Assembly (NCBI RefSeq): GCF_009768885.1
Contig: NZ_WSQA01000001.1
Location: 248,001-312,000, forward strand
Reading direction: 5' to 3'
Source of the DNA: Sphingobacterium humi
GTDB lineage: Bacteria > Bacteroidota > Bacteroidia > Sphingobacteriales > Sphingobacteriaceae
Length of the DNA stretch: 64,000 nt
Part shown: positions 56,059 through 64,000 of the stretch, piece after piece
Position numbering within the stretch: position 1 is the first letter of the stretch
Layout: every line of letters begins with the position of its first letter
Program-made: the position numbers and the translations under genes
Notes under the pieces: model-generated
The model's input: only the letters and a program-made list of their open reading frames with translations
What the model was told of the DNA's origin: nothing
The model's database searches: none

Positions 56059-58761
56059 TTAAAATACAAGCTTAATTTCTACCTGATTTGCCGGATTGTT
56101 AATGGTTATTGTTTCAGTTTCTGCATTATAGTCACCACCTATCACTTGGCGAGGTTTTAATTCGTCTGGGTGTGGAATGCGTATGGTTAATTTTTTAGGT
56201 TTTCTCGATGGATCTAATTTTATGATGCCTTCAATAAAGCCAGCATCTGCATTCGAGGTTATATGCGCATCAAATAACCCAAAGTAACTTTGTGCTCCTT
56301 TAATCTTAATTTCCTTTCCGTTTGCTAACCATGCTCTAGGCATTGTTTTAAACAGTTGGAGCTGATCTCCATCCTCCATATACAGCATCCAGCGGGATTC
56401 CATTAAAAACCAAGCTTCTTCATGCGTTTTATGTGGACTTACACGATAATAATGTTCCCAAAAGGTATAAGTTTCCCGATCTGCATGTGCCGCAACAGTA
56501 TTGTAATAAGTGCTTAGGAAAGGCTTTACCATACCTAATTTTGCTTGCAACCAATTATGACGGCTATAATAAGGTTGGCTAAAGGCAGAATTCCCTTGAA
56601 AAAACAATTCACTATTGAATTTTAAGATATCAAGTGCCTCTTTACTATCTGCATCGATAATTTCACAGAATACCAAATACATAGGGCCAAGCATGGCATC
56701 TGCACCTGTAAATGTGCCGTGCGACCAATAGGATTCATGCTTTTGGAATATGGCTCTAGGGCCATCTGCTTCAGCCCATGGTGGTAAAGTTCTTCCCCAA
56801 GTACCATCACCTAACGGAATAAGTGGCGAAATTCCGTAAAGGGTTTCAACGGTGCTTAAAATATCCGATTTCCATTCTTGAGATTCTTTTGCTAAATGAT
56901 TGGAGAATTGATTATCGACGTTTTTATACGCTTCAGCAATACGTTTTAAGCCTAAATAAGCATATCCATTCAGCATAAATTGATGGTAATGATCTTCCGG
57001 ATCCGCTACTTTCCCATCGATTAAGCCATAGCCCCTACCCCTCAATTCTTCTTTTTTATTTCGTTCCCTCCAACTCAACAAATACGAACAAGATTTTGCA
57101 ACTTTTTCCTGAACGGTTTTCAACCATTCATAATCCTGGGTGTATCGAATATATTCTCCAATAGTCCATAAAACAGCACCTGTTTCTACGGTATATCCTT
57201 CATAATTCTGAATATAGCCCGAACTGAGTTGCGTATCTAGAAAATACAGAATTGCTCTTTTTGCAAGATCATTCCAACCCATCGATAAATAATATTGTAT
57301 GATTGGAGAACTTTCTGTCCCAATTGGAGAATATACCCCAATATTTGCTGACACAATGCCATGAGGTTCTTCGCCGAAGCTTATTAAATCAAGGTGTAAT
57401 AATCCGGCATGAAGCATTTGGTTTATGCGCTTTTCAGGAACACTTATTTGTGCAGCTGAAACTAATTTTTTCTTCCAATAGCTGCGTACCTGTTGAAGAC
57501 GGTCAGCGATGTTGACTTCTTGTAATTCTTGAGCCTCCGCTAGCTTCATTGGGGTGTGTGGTAAATAAAACTCGTAGATTGCTTCTTCCCCTGGCTGCAA
57601 TAAAATCGCTATTTCTTCATTATTTAGAGGCTTCCCATTTAACTTTGAAACACAGAACACATGACCATTTGGATAAGAAGCCATACCGGTATTGATATCA
57701 AAATTATAATTCCTTTTAAACCACCAGGTATTTCCAGGTCTTGGATTTTTTATCCAGGCATAACGCGGAACTTTTCCAGTATTACGAATGCTCGTAGAAG
57801 CATACAGTACCATGGGCTCCTTAAAGTCATAGGCATGCTTCATTTGCTCATTTAAACGGGCCATATGTTCTTCCTTGAACGTTCTACCAGAACTATGCTT
57901 ATCGGAAACCATATAGTTAGTTCCCTGATTATTCTCCATTGTTAGATCGGATTTCGCAAAAGAGACAAAAGAAGTAGTATGGTATCGAATATCATCATCT
58001 TGCATTTCAGAATGATAAATGGGTAATATCCCTTCATCTAATTTTCTTTTTACAGACACCCTTGCGCCTACTCCTCTTCCTAACGCGTAAATGTAACTTT
58101 GATATTCACTTTCGGGTATCCCGGCGGAACGTGTACCATATAAGGGGCGAATTATTTTACCCTCATTACCAGTATCTTCCATTTCCTCGGCAATTTCGAA
58201 CATGCGCATATCCCTACTAATTCCCAACCAAATAGGTACATGCATTGAGCGTGTATCTGCGAGTGCTTTTTCAAAAGATTGTTCAGGCTGACTCTCTATT
58301 TGTTGAATTTTAGTTTGGTTTCTCTGTACCAAAATATTTTCTTCTACCTCATTAAAACTTCGCTTATCATTCGCCGGCAACACAATCACCCCTAAAGAAG
58401 GATTGTAGATTGGGTTGCTCTGTTGAACGTCACGCAAGAAAAATGCAAATGATTTTGCTCCGGATTCGATACGAATTACCGTAGCTTCGGGCCCAAGTTC
58501 CGTACGGGCATTTGAAACAGAGATTTTCAGCTTCGTTTGGGCAGTTAGAATAGAAAAGTCATTCCCTTTAATTTTTCCTTTACCTTGGTCAAACGACAGT
58601 TTAACAAGATCACCATTATTGACCTGAACTTTTCCATTAGCTTTTTCTTGGCGCCATAACACGAGGATTTCTTGATCCCCTGACCATGCAAAAGTATATT
58701 GGAAAGAACCAAAGACACATAATGCGATCAAGAGAAGCGCTCTAATTGATTGTATATTCAT
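56059..58761 (-). CDS. Secreted 900-residue (alpha/alpha)6-type glycosidase-like protein, unassigned
   Basis: The signal peptide (ending near TFAW) is clear, but I do not recognise the family. About 450 N-terminal residues are beta-rich, with EMEDTGNEGKIIRPLYGTRSAG and WFKRNYNFDINTG. A helical domain (about 450-800) follows, with SANIGVYSPIGTESSPIIQYYLSMGW, VETGAVLWTIGEYIRY, EDHYHQFMLNGYAYLG and WSHGTFTGADAMLGP, in the manner of six-hairpin glycosidases; a small beta domain (LTIRIPHPDELKP) closes the protein. Acidic candidates are the E of GTESS and D of ADPEDHY. It lies between GH20 and the symporter, so it probably frees a monosaccharide in the periplasm. Confidence 0.7.
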   Translation of the reverse strand: MNIQSIRALLLIALCVFGSFQYTFAWSGDQEILVLWRQEKANGKVQVNNGDLVKLSFDQGKGKIKGNDFSILTAQTKLKISVSNARTELGPEATVIRIESGAKSFAFFLRDVQQSNPIYNPSLGVIVLPANDKRSFNEVEENILVQRNQTKIQQIESQPEQSFEKALADTRSMHVPIWLGISRDMRMFEIAEEMEDTGNEGKIIRPLYGTRSAGIPESEYQSYIYALGRGVGARVSVKRKLDEGILPIYHSEMQDDDIRYHTTSFVSFAKSDLTMENNQGTNYMVSDKHSSGRTFKEEHMARLNEQMKHAYDFKEPMVLYASTSIRNTGKVPRYAWIKNPRPGNTWWFKRNYNFDINTGMASYPNGHVFCVSKLNGKPLNNEEIAILLQPGEEAIYEFYLPHTPMKLAEAQELQEVNIADRLQQVRSYWKKKLVSAAQISVPEKRINQMLHAGLLHLDLISFGEEPHGIVSANIGVYSPIGTESSPIIQYYLSMGWNDLAKRAILYFLDTQLSSGYIQNYEGYTVETGAVLWTIGEYIRYTQDYEWLKTVQEKVAKSCSYLLSWRERNKKEELRGRGYGLIDGKVADPEDHYHQFMLNGYAYLGLKRIAEAYKNVDNQFSNHLAKESQEWKSDILSTVETLYGISPLIPLGDGTWGRTLPPWAEADGPRAIFQKHESYWSHGTFTGADAMLGPMYLVFCEIIDADSKEALDILKFNSELFFQGNSAFSQPYYSRHNWLQAKLGMVKPFLSTYYNTVAAHADRETYTFWEHYYRVSPHKTHEEAWFLMESRWMLYMEDGDQLQLFKTMPRAWLANGKEIKIKGAQSYFGLFDAHITSNADAGFIEGIIKLDPSRKPKKLTIRIPHPDELKPRQVIGGDYNAETETITINNPANQVEIKLVF

Positions 58762-58776
58762 AATATGAGGTTTATT

Positions 58777-60435
58777 TTAATTCATTAAACTACCGAAGGC
58801 TATGCCTAAGGCATTCCAACGGCTTGTTAAAGGCAATAAATTATTTTTAAATAACTCGAAATTTTTATTGTTTTCTTCAGTCCATCCTACTTCAGCCATG
58901 GCCGCAATTCGAGGAAAAACATGTTGATACAATTTTTCCGTTGTGGCAATTTGTTCTGTCCATAAATGACAGGTAACTCCTTTAATATTTGACTGATGTT
59001 GTGGTTTAATTTGTTCAGGTATTGGATTAAATTGATATACCTTCGCTAAGGTCAATGCTTTTTCATCGAAATTAAAATAAGTATAATTATTTTCACCATT
59101 AATAATTTCATAACCTTTTTCTGCAGCCATATTCATCAACTCAATATCTCCCCGCCAAAATCCAATAATAGTTGATTGATGTGGACGTATGGATATAGTA
59201 ACCTGATGTGAAGGATCCTGCCCTGCGAGATGACCTCCTAATACGTCGTTCCAAACCATTGCTCGTTTCCCTTTTTCATTGGTGTAATTTGTCATTTTCG
59301 TGGAAAACCAGACTTGAAGATCGGCATAAGTTGAAAACCCTTTACTTTTTATAAAATCATTAATTTCATCGGATTGTTTCCAGAGGTCGAACCATACTTC
59401 ATCTCCCCCTAGGTGAATCGTCTGTCCAGGAAAAAGCATCGCCACCTCATCAATTACCTCTTCAAAAAAACGAATAACTCTGGGGTCAGCCACATTAATT
59501 TCTGCAGGATTTCGGTAGTAGGGCTCACCAAAAAATACGGTAGGAACAGATGTTTGTTTTCCAGTTGTGCTTAACCAAGGATAGGCGGCCATAGCTGCTT
59601 GATTGTGACTTGGCATATCAATTTCAGGTATGACGGTGATATGTCTTCCTGCAGCATAAGCTAGAATTTCCTGAATATCTTGGTAGCTATAATACCCTTG
59701 ATGAGGTTTCCCATCAAATTTAAATTCTTTCGTTCCGTCAGCATGTTCTTTGACTTGTGTTTGCGAAGAATCACGTTTTGAAGCAATTGCCGTAAGAAGC
59801 GGGTATTTTTTAATAGGTATTCGCCAGCCCTGATCATCAGTTAAATGCCAATGAAATACATTCATTTTTAAAAAGGCCATTTCATCCAATAATTTTAGGA
59901 TGGTTTCCTTGTCAAAAAAATGCCTGCTTACATCCAGCATAAACCCACGCCATGCTAATCTTGGTTTATCTAGAATTTTGACCATGGGCAATGTCAATGT
60001 CCCTTTCTTTAGTGCCTTATGGGCTTCTTTTTCAAGGAGAAGTTGACGGATACTCTGCAGGCCATAGAAAATACCTGCAGAACTTGCCGCCATTAATTGA
60101 AGGTTAGATTGATTTATCTCGAGTTTATATCCCTCCTTACCCAATTTCGGAAGAAGAGTAGTGTCAATTTGAATATTAAAATCACCTTTTACCAGAGCTG
60201 TTGTCCTTTGGATTGATTTTGTTTTCCATTGAAATTCTTTCTGCATGACATCTAAAAAGAAGTTCACTTCCTTTTCCACTGCCTTCGAATAGGTCAAAGT
60301 TTTTGCAGTGCACAAATCATACGATCCTTCCCTACTTTCTAAATGCAAAGGTTTAGGAATTAGCTGTTGGGTAAATCCAAAATGGATATTTCCTAAACAC
60401 AACATCCCAAAAATAAAAAGCACTTTAAATTTCAT
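58777..60435 (-). CDS. GH20 beta-N-acetylhexosaminidase
   Basis: A 552-residue secreted enzyme (signal ending FGFTQ, about residue 22) that removes terminal beta-GlcNAc or GalNAc by substrate-assisted catalysis. An N-terminal GH20b-type domain precedes the barrel with RGFMLDVSRHFF, NVFHWHLTDDQGWR, PEIDMPSHNQAA and HLGGDEVW (catalytic D345/E346); WTEQIATTEKLYQHVFPRI is near the end. It follows SusD by 5 nt. It is the one enzyme in this operon with a firm activity and marks the substrate as containing N-acetylhexosamine. Confidence 0.95.
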   Translation of the reverse strand: MKFKVLFIFGMLCLGNIHFGFTQQLIPKPLHLESREGSYDLCTAKTLTYSKAVEKEVNFFLDVMQKEFQWKTKSIQRTTALVKGDFNIQIDTTLLPKLGKEGYKLEINQSNLQLMAASSAGIFYGLQSIRQLLLEKEAHKALKKGTLTLPMVKILDKPRLAWRGFMLDVSRHFFDKETILKLLDEMAFLKMNVFHWHLTDDQGWRIPIKKYPLLTAIASKRDSSQTQVKEHADGTKEFKFDGKPHQGYYSYQDIQEILAYAAGRHITVIPEIDMPSHNQAAMAAYPWLSTTGKQTSVPTVFFGEPYYRNPAEINVADPRVIRFFEEVIDEVAMLFPGQTIHLGGDEVWFDLWKQSDEINDFIKSKGFSTYADLQVWFSTKMTNYTNEKGKRAMVWNDVLGGHLAGQDPSHQVTISIRPHQSTIIGFWRGDIELMNMAAEKGYEIINGENNYTYFNFDEKALTLAKVYQFNPIPEQIKPQHQSNIKGVTCHLWTEQIATTEKLYQHVFPRIAAMAEVGWTEENNKNFELFKNNLLPLTSRWNALGIAFGSLMN

Positions 60436-60440
60436 CGCTA

Positions 60441-62075
60441 TTAATAATTTGGATTTTGTTTCAGTTTATTATTTTGATCCAACGCTTGTTGCGGAATTGG
60501 GAAAAAGTAATTCTTATTGGCATAAAATGCATGTGTTCCTCCTGGTGCCGGAACATAGCTATAAACCCATTCATTATTTTCCTTTTTAATTACTACGGCG
60601 TGCATTACTCCATTTAATTTCTCTTCGGCTTGCTTCCAGCGTAATAAATCAAGGTATCTTTTATCTTCTAAAGTTAGCTCAACTCGTCGCTCTCTTTGAA
60701 TTGCTTTACGCATGCCTTCCTTATTCAAGCCCGATAATATTGGTAAATCCACCCTTTTACGAACCATATTAATGGCGGCATATACACTCTCATCAGGACC
60801 AGCAAATTCATTTTGTGCTTCTGCATATCCTAACAATACCTCAGCATATCGAAACAAGATAAAATGCGCACTATTTTGTGAATTCCCTACAAATGCATAT
60901 TTCGGATCCATTAATTTCCGCCAATAGTATCCTGTATTGGTAGCCTCATTTAAATTACTTAAGTCGGTAGCACTTTTACTGCCAACCCCTTGTTTCATAA
61001 TCATTTCAAGTCCTATCCATTCTGATCCATCATAAATAATATCTGCATAAAACCTACGCTCCCGTCCTTCATAAGGTTTTTTAGGATTATATCCTGATGT
61101 AGGGTCTGAAATTGCTTTTCCATTACTCATGAGGTAATCATTGACTAATTCTTGGGTGGGATTTGAGTATCCATATCCCCTATATTCGGACATGCCAACA
61201 TACGATGGCCCCATGGTTCCCGTCATTCCATTACTCCGATAGTATGGTTTGTCAAAAATGACCTCTTCATTGTTATTGTTTTCTTCCAGAAATAAACTAT
61301 TGTAATCCGTGAATAAGTTATATACGCCAAGATTCATAACCGCTTTATAAGCATCTGCAGCGACTTTCCATTTTGCCAAATCGCCATTGGTATTATACAA
61401 TGGGCTAGCCATATACAATTGACACCATGCTTTTAGGGTTAGGGCTGCACCTCGACTAATTCTACCGGTTTCTGGTTTTAATAATAGGTCAGGACTAATT
61501 TCATCCAATTCCTTTACAATAAAATTCATCGTTTCTTCCGATGTACTTCTTGCGTAAAACACCTCATCACCCTGTTCGGCTAGGTTTAACACTTTCGTAA
61601 TTAACGGAACGCCACCATAATAATTCCATAGGATAGAATAAAAGTAAGCGCGCAGGAATCGTGCTTCTGCAGCTCTTTTTTTCTTCCAGTCATCGGGCAG
61701 CGATGATGCTTCAACGCGTGCTAAGAATAGATTTGCCTTTCTAATATTATAATAGTAACCCCATAAATTGGGGCCATTTGATGCGTTATAATTTGCTTGT
61801 CCAAAAACCGTTGCACTGTATTGTCCGGCTACACCGGCGATGGCGTTATCGGAGAAATGCTCCCAAGAATCCGTCATTGACATCGGTCCTGGTAAGGTGC
61901 CATAGATATTATTTAAAAATAGATCAGCATTATTTGTAGATGTCCAAAGGGTAGCATCAGAAACTTGATCCTTAGGTGTTACATCCAGTTTGTCGGAACA
62001 TGCACCTAGCAGAAAAATTGAACTAACACAAGTAATTATGCTGTTTCTAAACATATGTTTGTTTATTGCATTCAT
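60441..62075 (-). CDS. susD-like: SusD/RagB-family glycan-binding lipoprotein (fourth pair)
   Basis: A 544-residue outer-membrane lipoprotein. The lipobox ends at C26 (LLGAC) and is followed by SDKLDVTPKDQ. SusD signatures are RFLRAYFYSILWNYYGGVP, FILFRYAEVLLGYAEAQNEF and RVELTLEDKRYLDLLRW; it ends in KQNPNY. An ATG at 62054 (MFRNSII) is an alternative start that still leaves a good signal. It begins 11 nt after its SusC. Confidence 0.95.
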   Translation of the reverse strand: MNAINKHMFRNSIITCVSSIFLLGACSDKLDVTPKDQVSDATLWTSTNNADLFLNNIYGTLPGPMSMTDSWEHFSDNAIAGVAGQYSATVFGQANYNASNGPNLWGYYYNIRKANLFLARVEASSLPDDWKKKRAAEARFLRAYFYSILWNYYGGVPLITKVLNLAEQGDEVFYARSTSEETMNFIVKELDEISPDLLLKPETGRISRGAALTLKAWCQLYMASPLYNTNGDLAKWKVAADAYKAVMNLGVYNLFTDYNSLFLEENNNNEEVIFDKPYYRSNGMTGTMGPSYVGMSEYRGYGYSNPTQELVNDYLMSNGKAISDPTSGYNPKKPYEGRERRFYADIIYDGSEWIGLEMIMKQGVGSKSATDLSNLNEATNTGYYWRKLMDPKYAFVGNSQNSAHFILFRYAEVLLGYAEAQNEFAGPDESVYAAINMVRKRVDLPILSGLNKEGMRKAIQRERRVELTLEDKRYLDLLRWKQAEEKLNGVMHAVVIKKENNEWVYSYVPAPGGTHAFYANKNYFFPIPQQALDQNNKLKQNPNY

Positions 62076-62086
62076 GATCTTCTAGA

Positions 62087-64000
62087 TTAAAAAGTTAGAT
62101 TAACACCAATTGAGTACACTTTTTGCTGCGGATAAGTCCAAGCAGAATTTGGTAAATACGATGTATTATTGCCCAATTCAGGGTCATATAAAAGCTTGGT
62201 CCAGGTAACCAAGTTTTGTCCAGATATAAACACGCGAACAGCTTCTAATTTAGCTTTTGACACCCAAGCTGTTGGCAGGGAATACGCCACATTGATTGAT
62301 TTTAAGCGCAAATAGGCGGCACTCTGTATCCAATAGGAAGAAGTTTGTAAATTATTTGGCATTGGATTACTGGTTAAACGCGGATAGCTAGCATTCGGGT
62401 TTTCAGCTGTCCAATAATCAAAATTGAAAGTATAAGCATTCATTCCATTAAAAAATGGCATAATGGAAGAAGGATGATAGTAATAATCTATTTTTGCAGC
62501 ACCTTGAAATAAGGCTTCTACACTTAATTGTTTATAACTAATGGATGGTGTGAATCCATATAAAATTCCTGGTGCAATAACTGGATTACCAATTACTGTA
62601 ATATCTTGTTCATCAATTTTTCCATCTCCACTTAAATCAGCATAGCGAATATCTCCAGGCGCTACTTTCCCCCAAGGCTGAGCAGCAATTCCAGGTTTTA
62701 AATTCCCGGAAGCATCAAAGTCATCTATTTGGAATAAGCCCATGGCCTCATATCCAAATTGTGTACCCAATGGCCTTCCTGTTTGGCGTCGATTTGGATT
62801 ATTATAAGTTGCTGAAGTTTCAAAAACCTTCAGCAATTCATTCTTCGCATAGGTAAAGTTTGCATTTAAACCGATTTTTAAATCTTCATTGATGGCATGC
62901 TGAGAACTTATCATAAATTCAAAACCCTGGTTTTTCATTACGCCATCATTGACCTGGCTTAAGCCTATCCCATACTCTGCGGGCACAGCTACACTAGGGC
63001 TAATCAACATATTTGACCTTTTCTCATGGAAGTAATCGGCTTCAATATTTAAAAGACCATTCCAAAGTCCTAACTCTAATCCGAAGTCAAACTTTCGAGC
63101 TCTCTCCCAGGTAATAAAAGGGTTAGGTTCAATTCGTTCGGAAATCCCCATTACTGGAGCACCATTAATTACATAATTACTACCAACAATGTTATAAGTG
63201 CTCATATATTGGAAAGGACTACCAGCTAAGGCACCAACTTCGCCATAAGAGCCACGAATTTTTAAATTATTAATGGTTTTGTTGTCCTTAAGAAATCGTT
63301 CTTCGGAGATACGCCAGCCTGCGGAGAATGCAGGGAAAAAACCAAATCTTTTCTCTGGCGCAAAATAATAGCTACCATCATATCGACCACTGGCCTCTAG
63401 CATGTACTTACCGGCAAAATCATAAGCCGCACGATAAACTAGCCCCATTTGTTTTGCCTCGCCTGACGAACCATAGGTACCCCAATCTTGTGGATTGGAA
63501 CTACCAAGACTTAATTCATCTAACAGCAAATCATAATTTCTACGGCTAGCCCCGAAGGACATCGATCGGTTGTTTTTGGCTTCAAATACGCCGGTGATAT
63601 TCAGGTTGTGCAGACCAAATTGATTATTATAATACAAACCTGCTTGATATGTCAATTGTTGAAATCTCGAATAACCTTGACTCAATGAAGCTTTAGGATC
63701 ATTAAAAACACCATCGTTAATAACCGGCGGATTTTTTGACACGTCAATCGTGGCAACCTGCATTGGAGTTCTCCAAGTCTTATCATCCACGTAGTTTGGG
63801 TCAAAAGCAACTGTTCCTTTAAAATTCAAACCTTTAATAAAAGGTAAGTCTTGTTTCAGTGAAAGCTGGGTATTTAGATAGGTATGATAGCTTTGGAAAT
63901 ATCCCGTTCCGAATACGCCTGAAGATACATACGTTCCGAACATACCGTTACTAAATTCAAATGGCCCATAGATAGGCGCGGAATAGCCTGCTAATTCAAA
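62087..64000 (-). CDS. susC-like: SusC/RagA-family TonB-dependent transporter, 5' end beyond window
   Basis: The frame is open from the right edge (638 codons visible), so the ATG at 63943 is internal and the plug, regulatory-like domain and any STN domain lie outside. The visible part is beta-barrel: LEASGRYDGSYYFAPEKRFG, GWRISEERFLKD, LKIRGSYGEVGALAGSPFQY, FEFMISSQHAINEDL and the closing SIGVNLTF. It starts the operon with GH20, the symporter and the oxidative enzymes. Whether it signals to a sigma factor cannot be judged here. Confidence 0.94.
   Translation of the reverse strand, partial: FELAGYSAPIYGPFEFSNGMFGTYVSSGVFGTGYFQSYHTYLNTQLSLKQDLPFIKGLNFKGTVAFDPNYVDDKTWRTPMQVATIDVSKNPPVINDGVFNDPKASLSQGYSRFQQLTYQAGLYYNNQFGLHNLNITGVFEAKNNRSMSFGASRRNYDLLLDELSLGSSNPQDWGTYGSSGEAKQMGLVYRAAYDFAGKYMLEASGRYDGSYYFAPEKRFGFFPAFSAGWRISEERFLKDNKTINNLKIRGSYGEVGALAGSPFQYMSTYNIVGSNYVINGAPVMGISERIEPNPFITWERARKFDFGLELGLWNGLLNIEADYFHEKRSNMLISPSVAVPAEYGIGLSQVNDGVMKNQGFEFMISSQHAINEDLKIGLNANFTYAKNELLKVFETSATYNNPNRRQTGRPLGTQFGYEAMGLFQIDDFDASGNLKPGIAAQPWGKVAPGDIRYADLSGDGKIDEQDITVIGNPVIAPGILYGFTPSISYKQLSVEALFQGAAKIDYYYHPSSIMPFFNGMNAYTFNFDYWTAENPNASYPRLTSNPMPNNLQTSSYWIQSAAYLRLKSINVAYSLPTAWVSKAKLEAVRVFISGQNLVTWTKLLYDPELGNNTSYLPNSAWTYPQQKVYSIGVNLTF

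Noticed and set aside
1-64000. tRNA, rRNA, CRISPR array, insertion sequence or prophage
   Set aside because: None seen: no regularly spaced repeats, transposase, integrase or phage proteins, and no cloverleaf pattern noticed by eye.

Overview
The window looks like a Bacteroidota chromosome, most likely a Sphingobacteriales-type member. This is inferred from four SusC/SusD pairs, a hybrid two-component (HTCS) regulator, an ECF-sigma/FecR pair and the lack of clear Shine-Dalgarno sequences; no rRNA or marker gene is present to fix the taxon. It is almost wholly polysaccharide-utilisation gene clusters (PULs). All genes but one (the HTCS) lie on the minus strand, so operons read from high to low coordinates.

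Region 1 (1-40.5 kb) is a large rhamnogalacturonan-I (RG-I) backbone PUL. A hybrid two-component regulator (36785-40516, +) diverges from a GntR-type regulator (to 36466, -). Behind the GntR gene follow a GH28, a PL11 RG lyase, a CE12 acetylesterase and an S1 sulfatase. A second unit (29512 to 17575) has a GH105 lipoprotein, a GH2, L-rhamnose mutarotase, a GH106 rhamnosidase and SusC/SusD, closed by a terminator at about 17.47 kb. A third unit (16909 to 2293) has a GH28, two large poorly characterised (alpha/alpha)6 proteins, a GH105, SusC/SusD and another GH105, closed by a terminator at about 2.2 kb. The left edge holds most of a CE12-GH105 fusion with its own transcription start. Together the genes predict deacetylation, endo-cleavage by PL11, removal of unsaturated galacturonyl ends (four GH105 modules), removal of galacturonate (two GH28) and of rhamnose (GH106), and import through two SusCD pairs.

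Region 2 (40.6-49.7 kb) is a small, differently regulated PUL: ECF sigma factor, FecR anti-sigma factor, a SusC carrying an N-terminal STN signalling domain, SusD, a BACON lipoprotein and one S1_11-like sulfatase as its only enzyme.

Region 3 (49.98 kb to beyond the right edge) is a tightly packed operon, visibly more A/T-rich than region 1. It encodes SusC (3' part only), SusD, a GH20 hexosaminidase, an unrecognised 900-residue (alpha/alpha)6-type protein, a sodium/solute symporter, a PIG-L/LmbE deacetylase, an aldose-epimerase-like protein, an enolase-superfamily acid-sugar dehydratase and two short-chain dehydrogenases. It reads as a glycan-capture locus joined to a cytoplasmic oxidative (non-phosphorylative) sugar pathway, and is the best candidate here for something undescribed. 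Intergenic spaces hold terminators, an inverted repeat, a dispersed palindromic repeat and candidate operators. No tRNA, rRNA, CRISPR array, insertion sequence or phage gene was seen.
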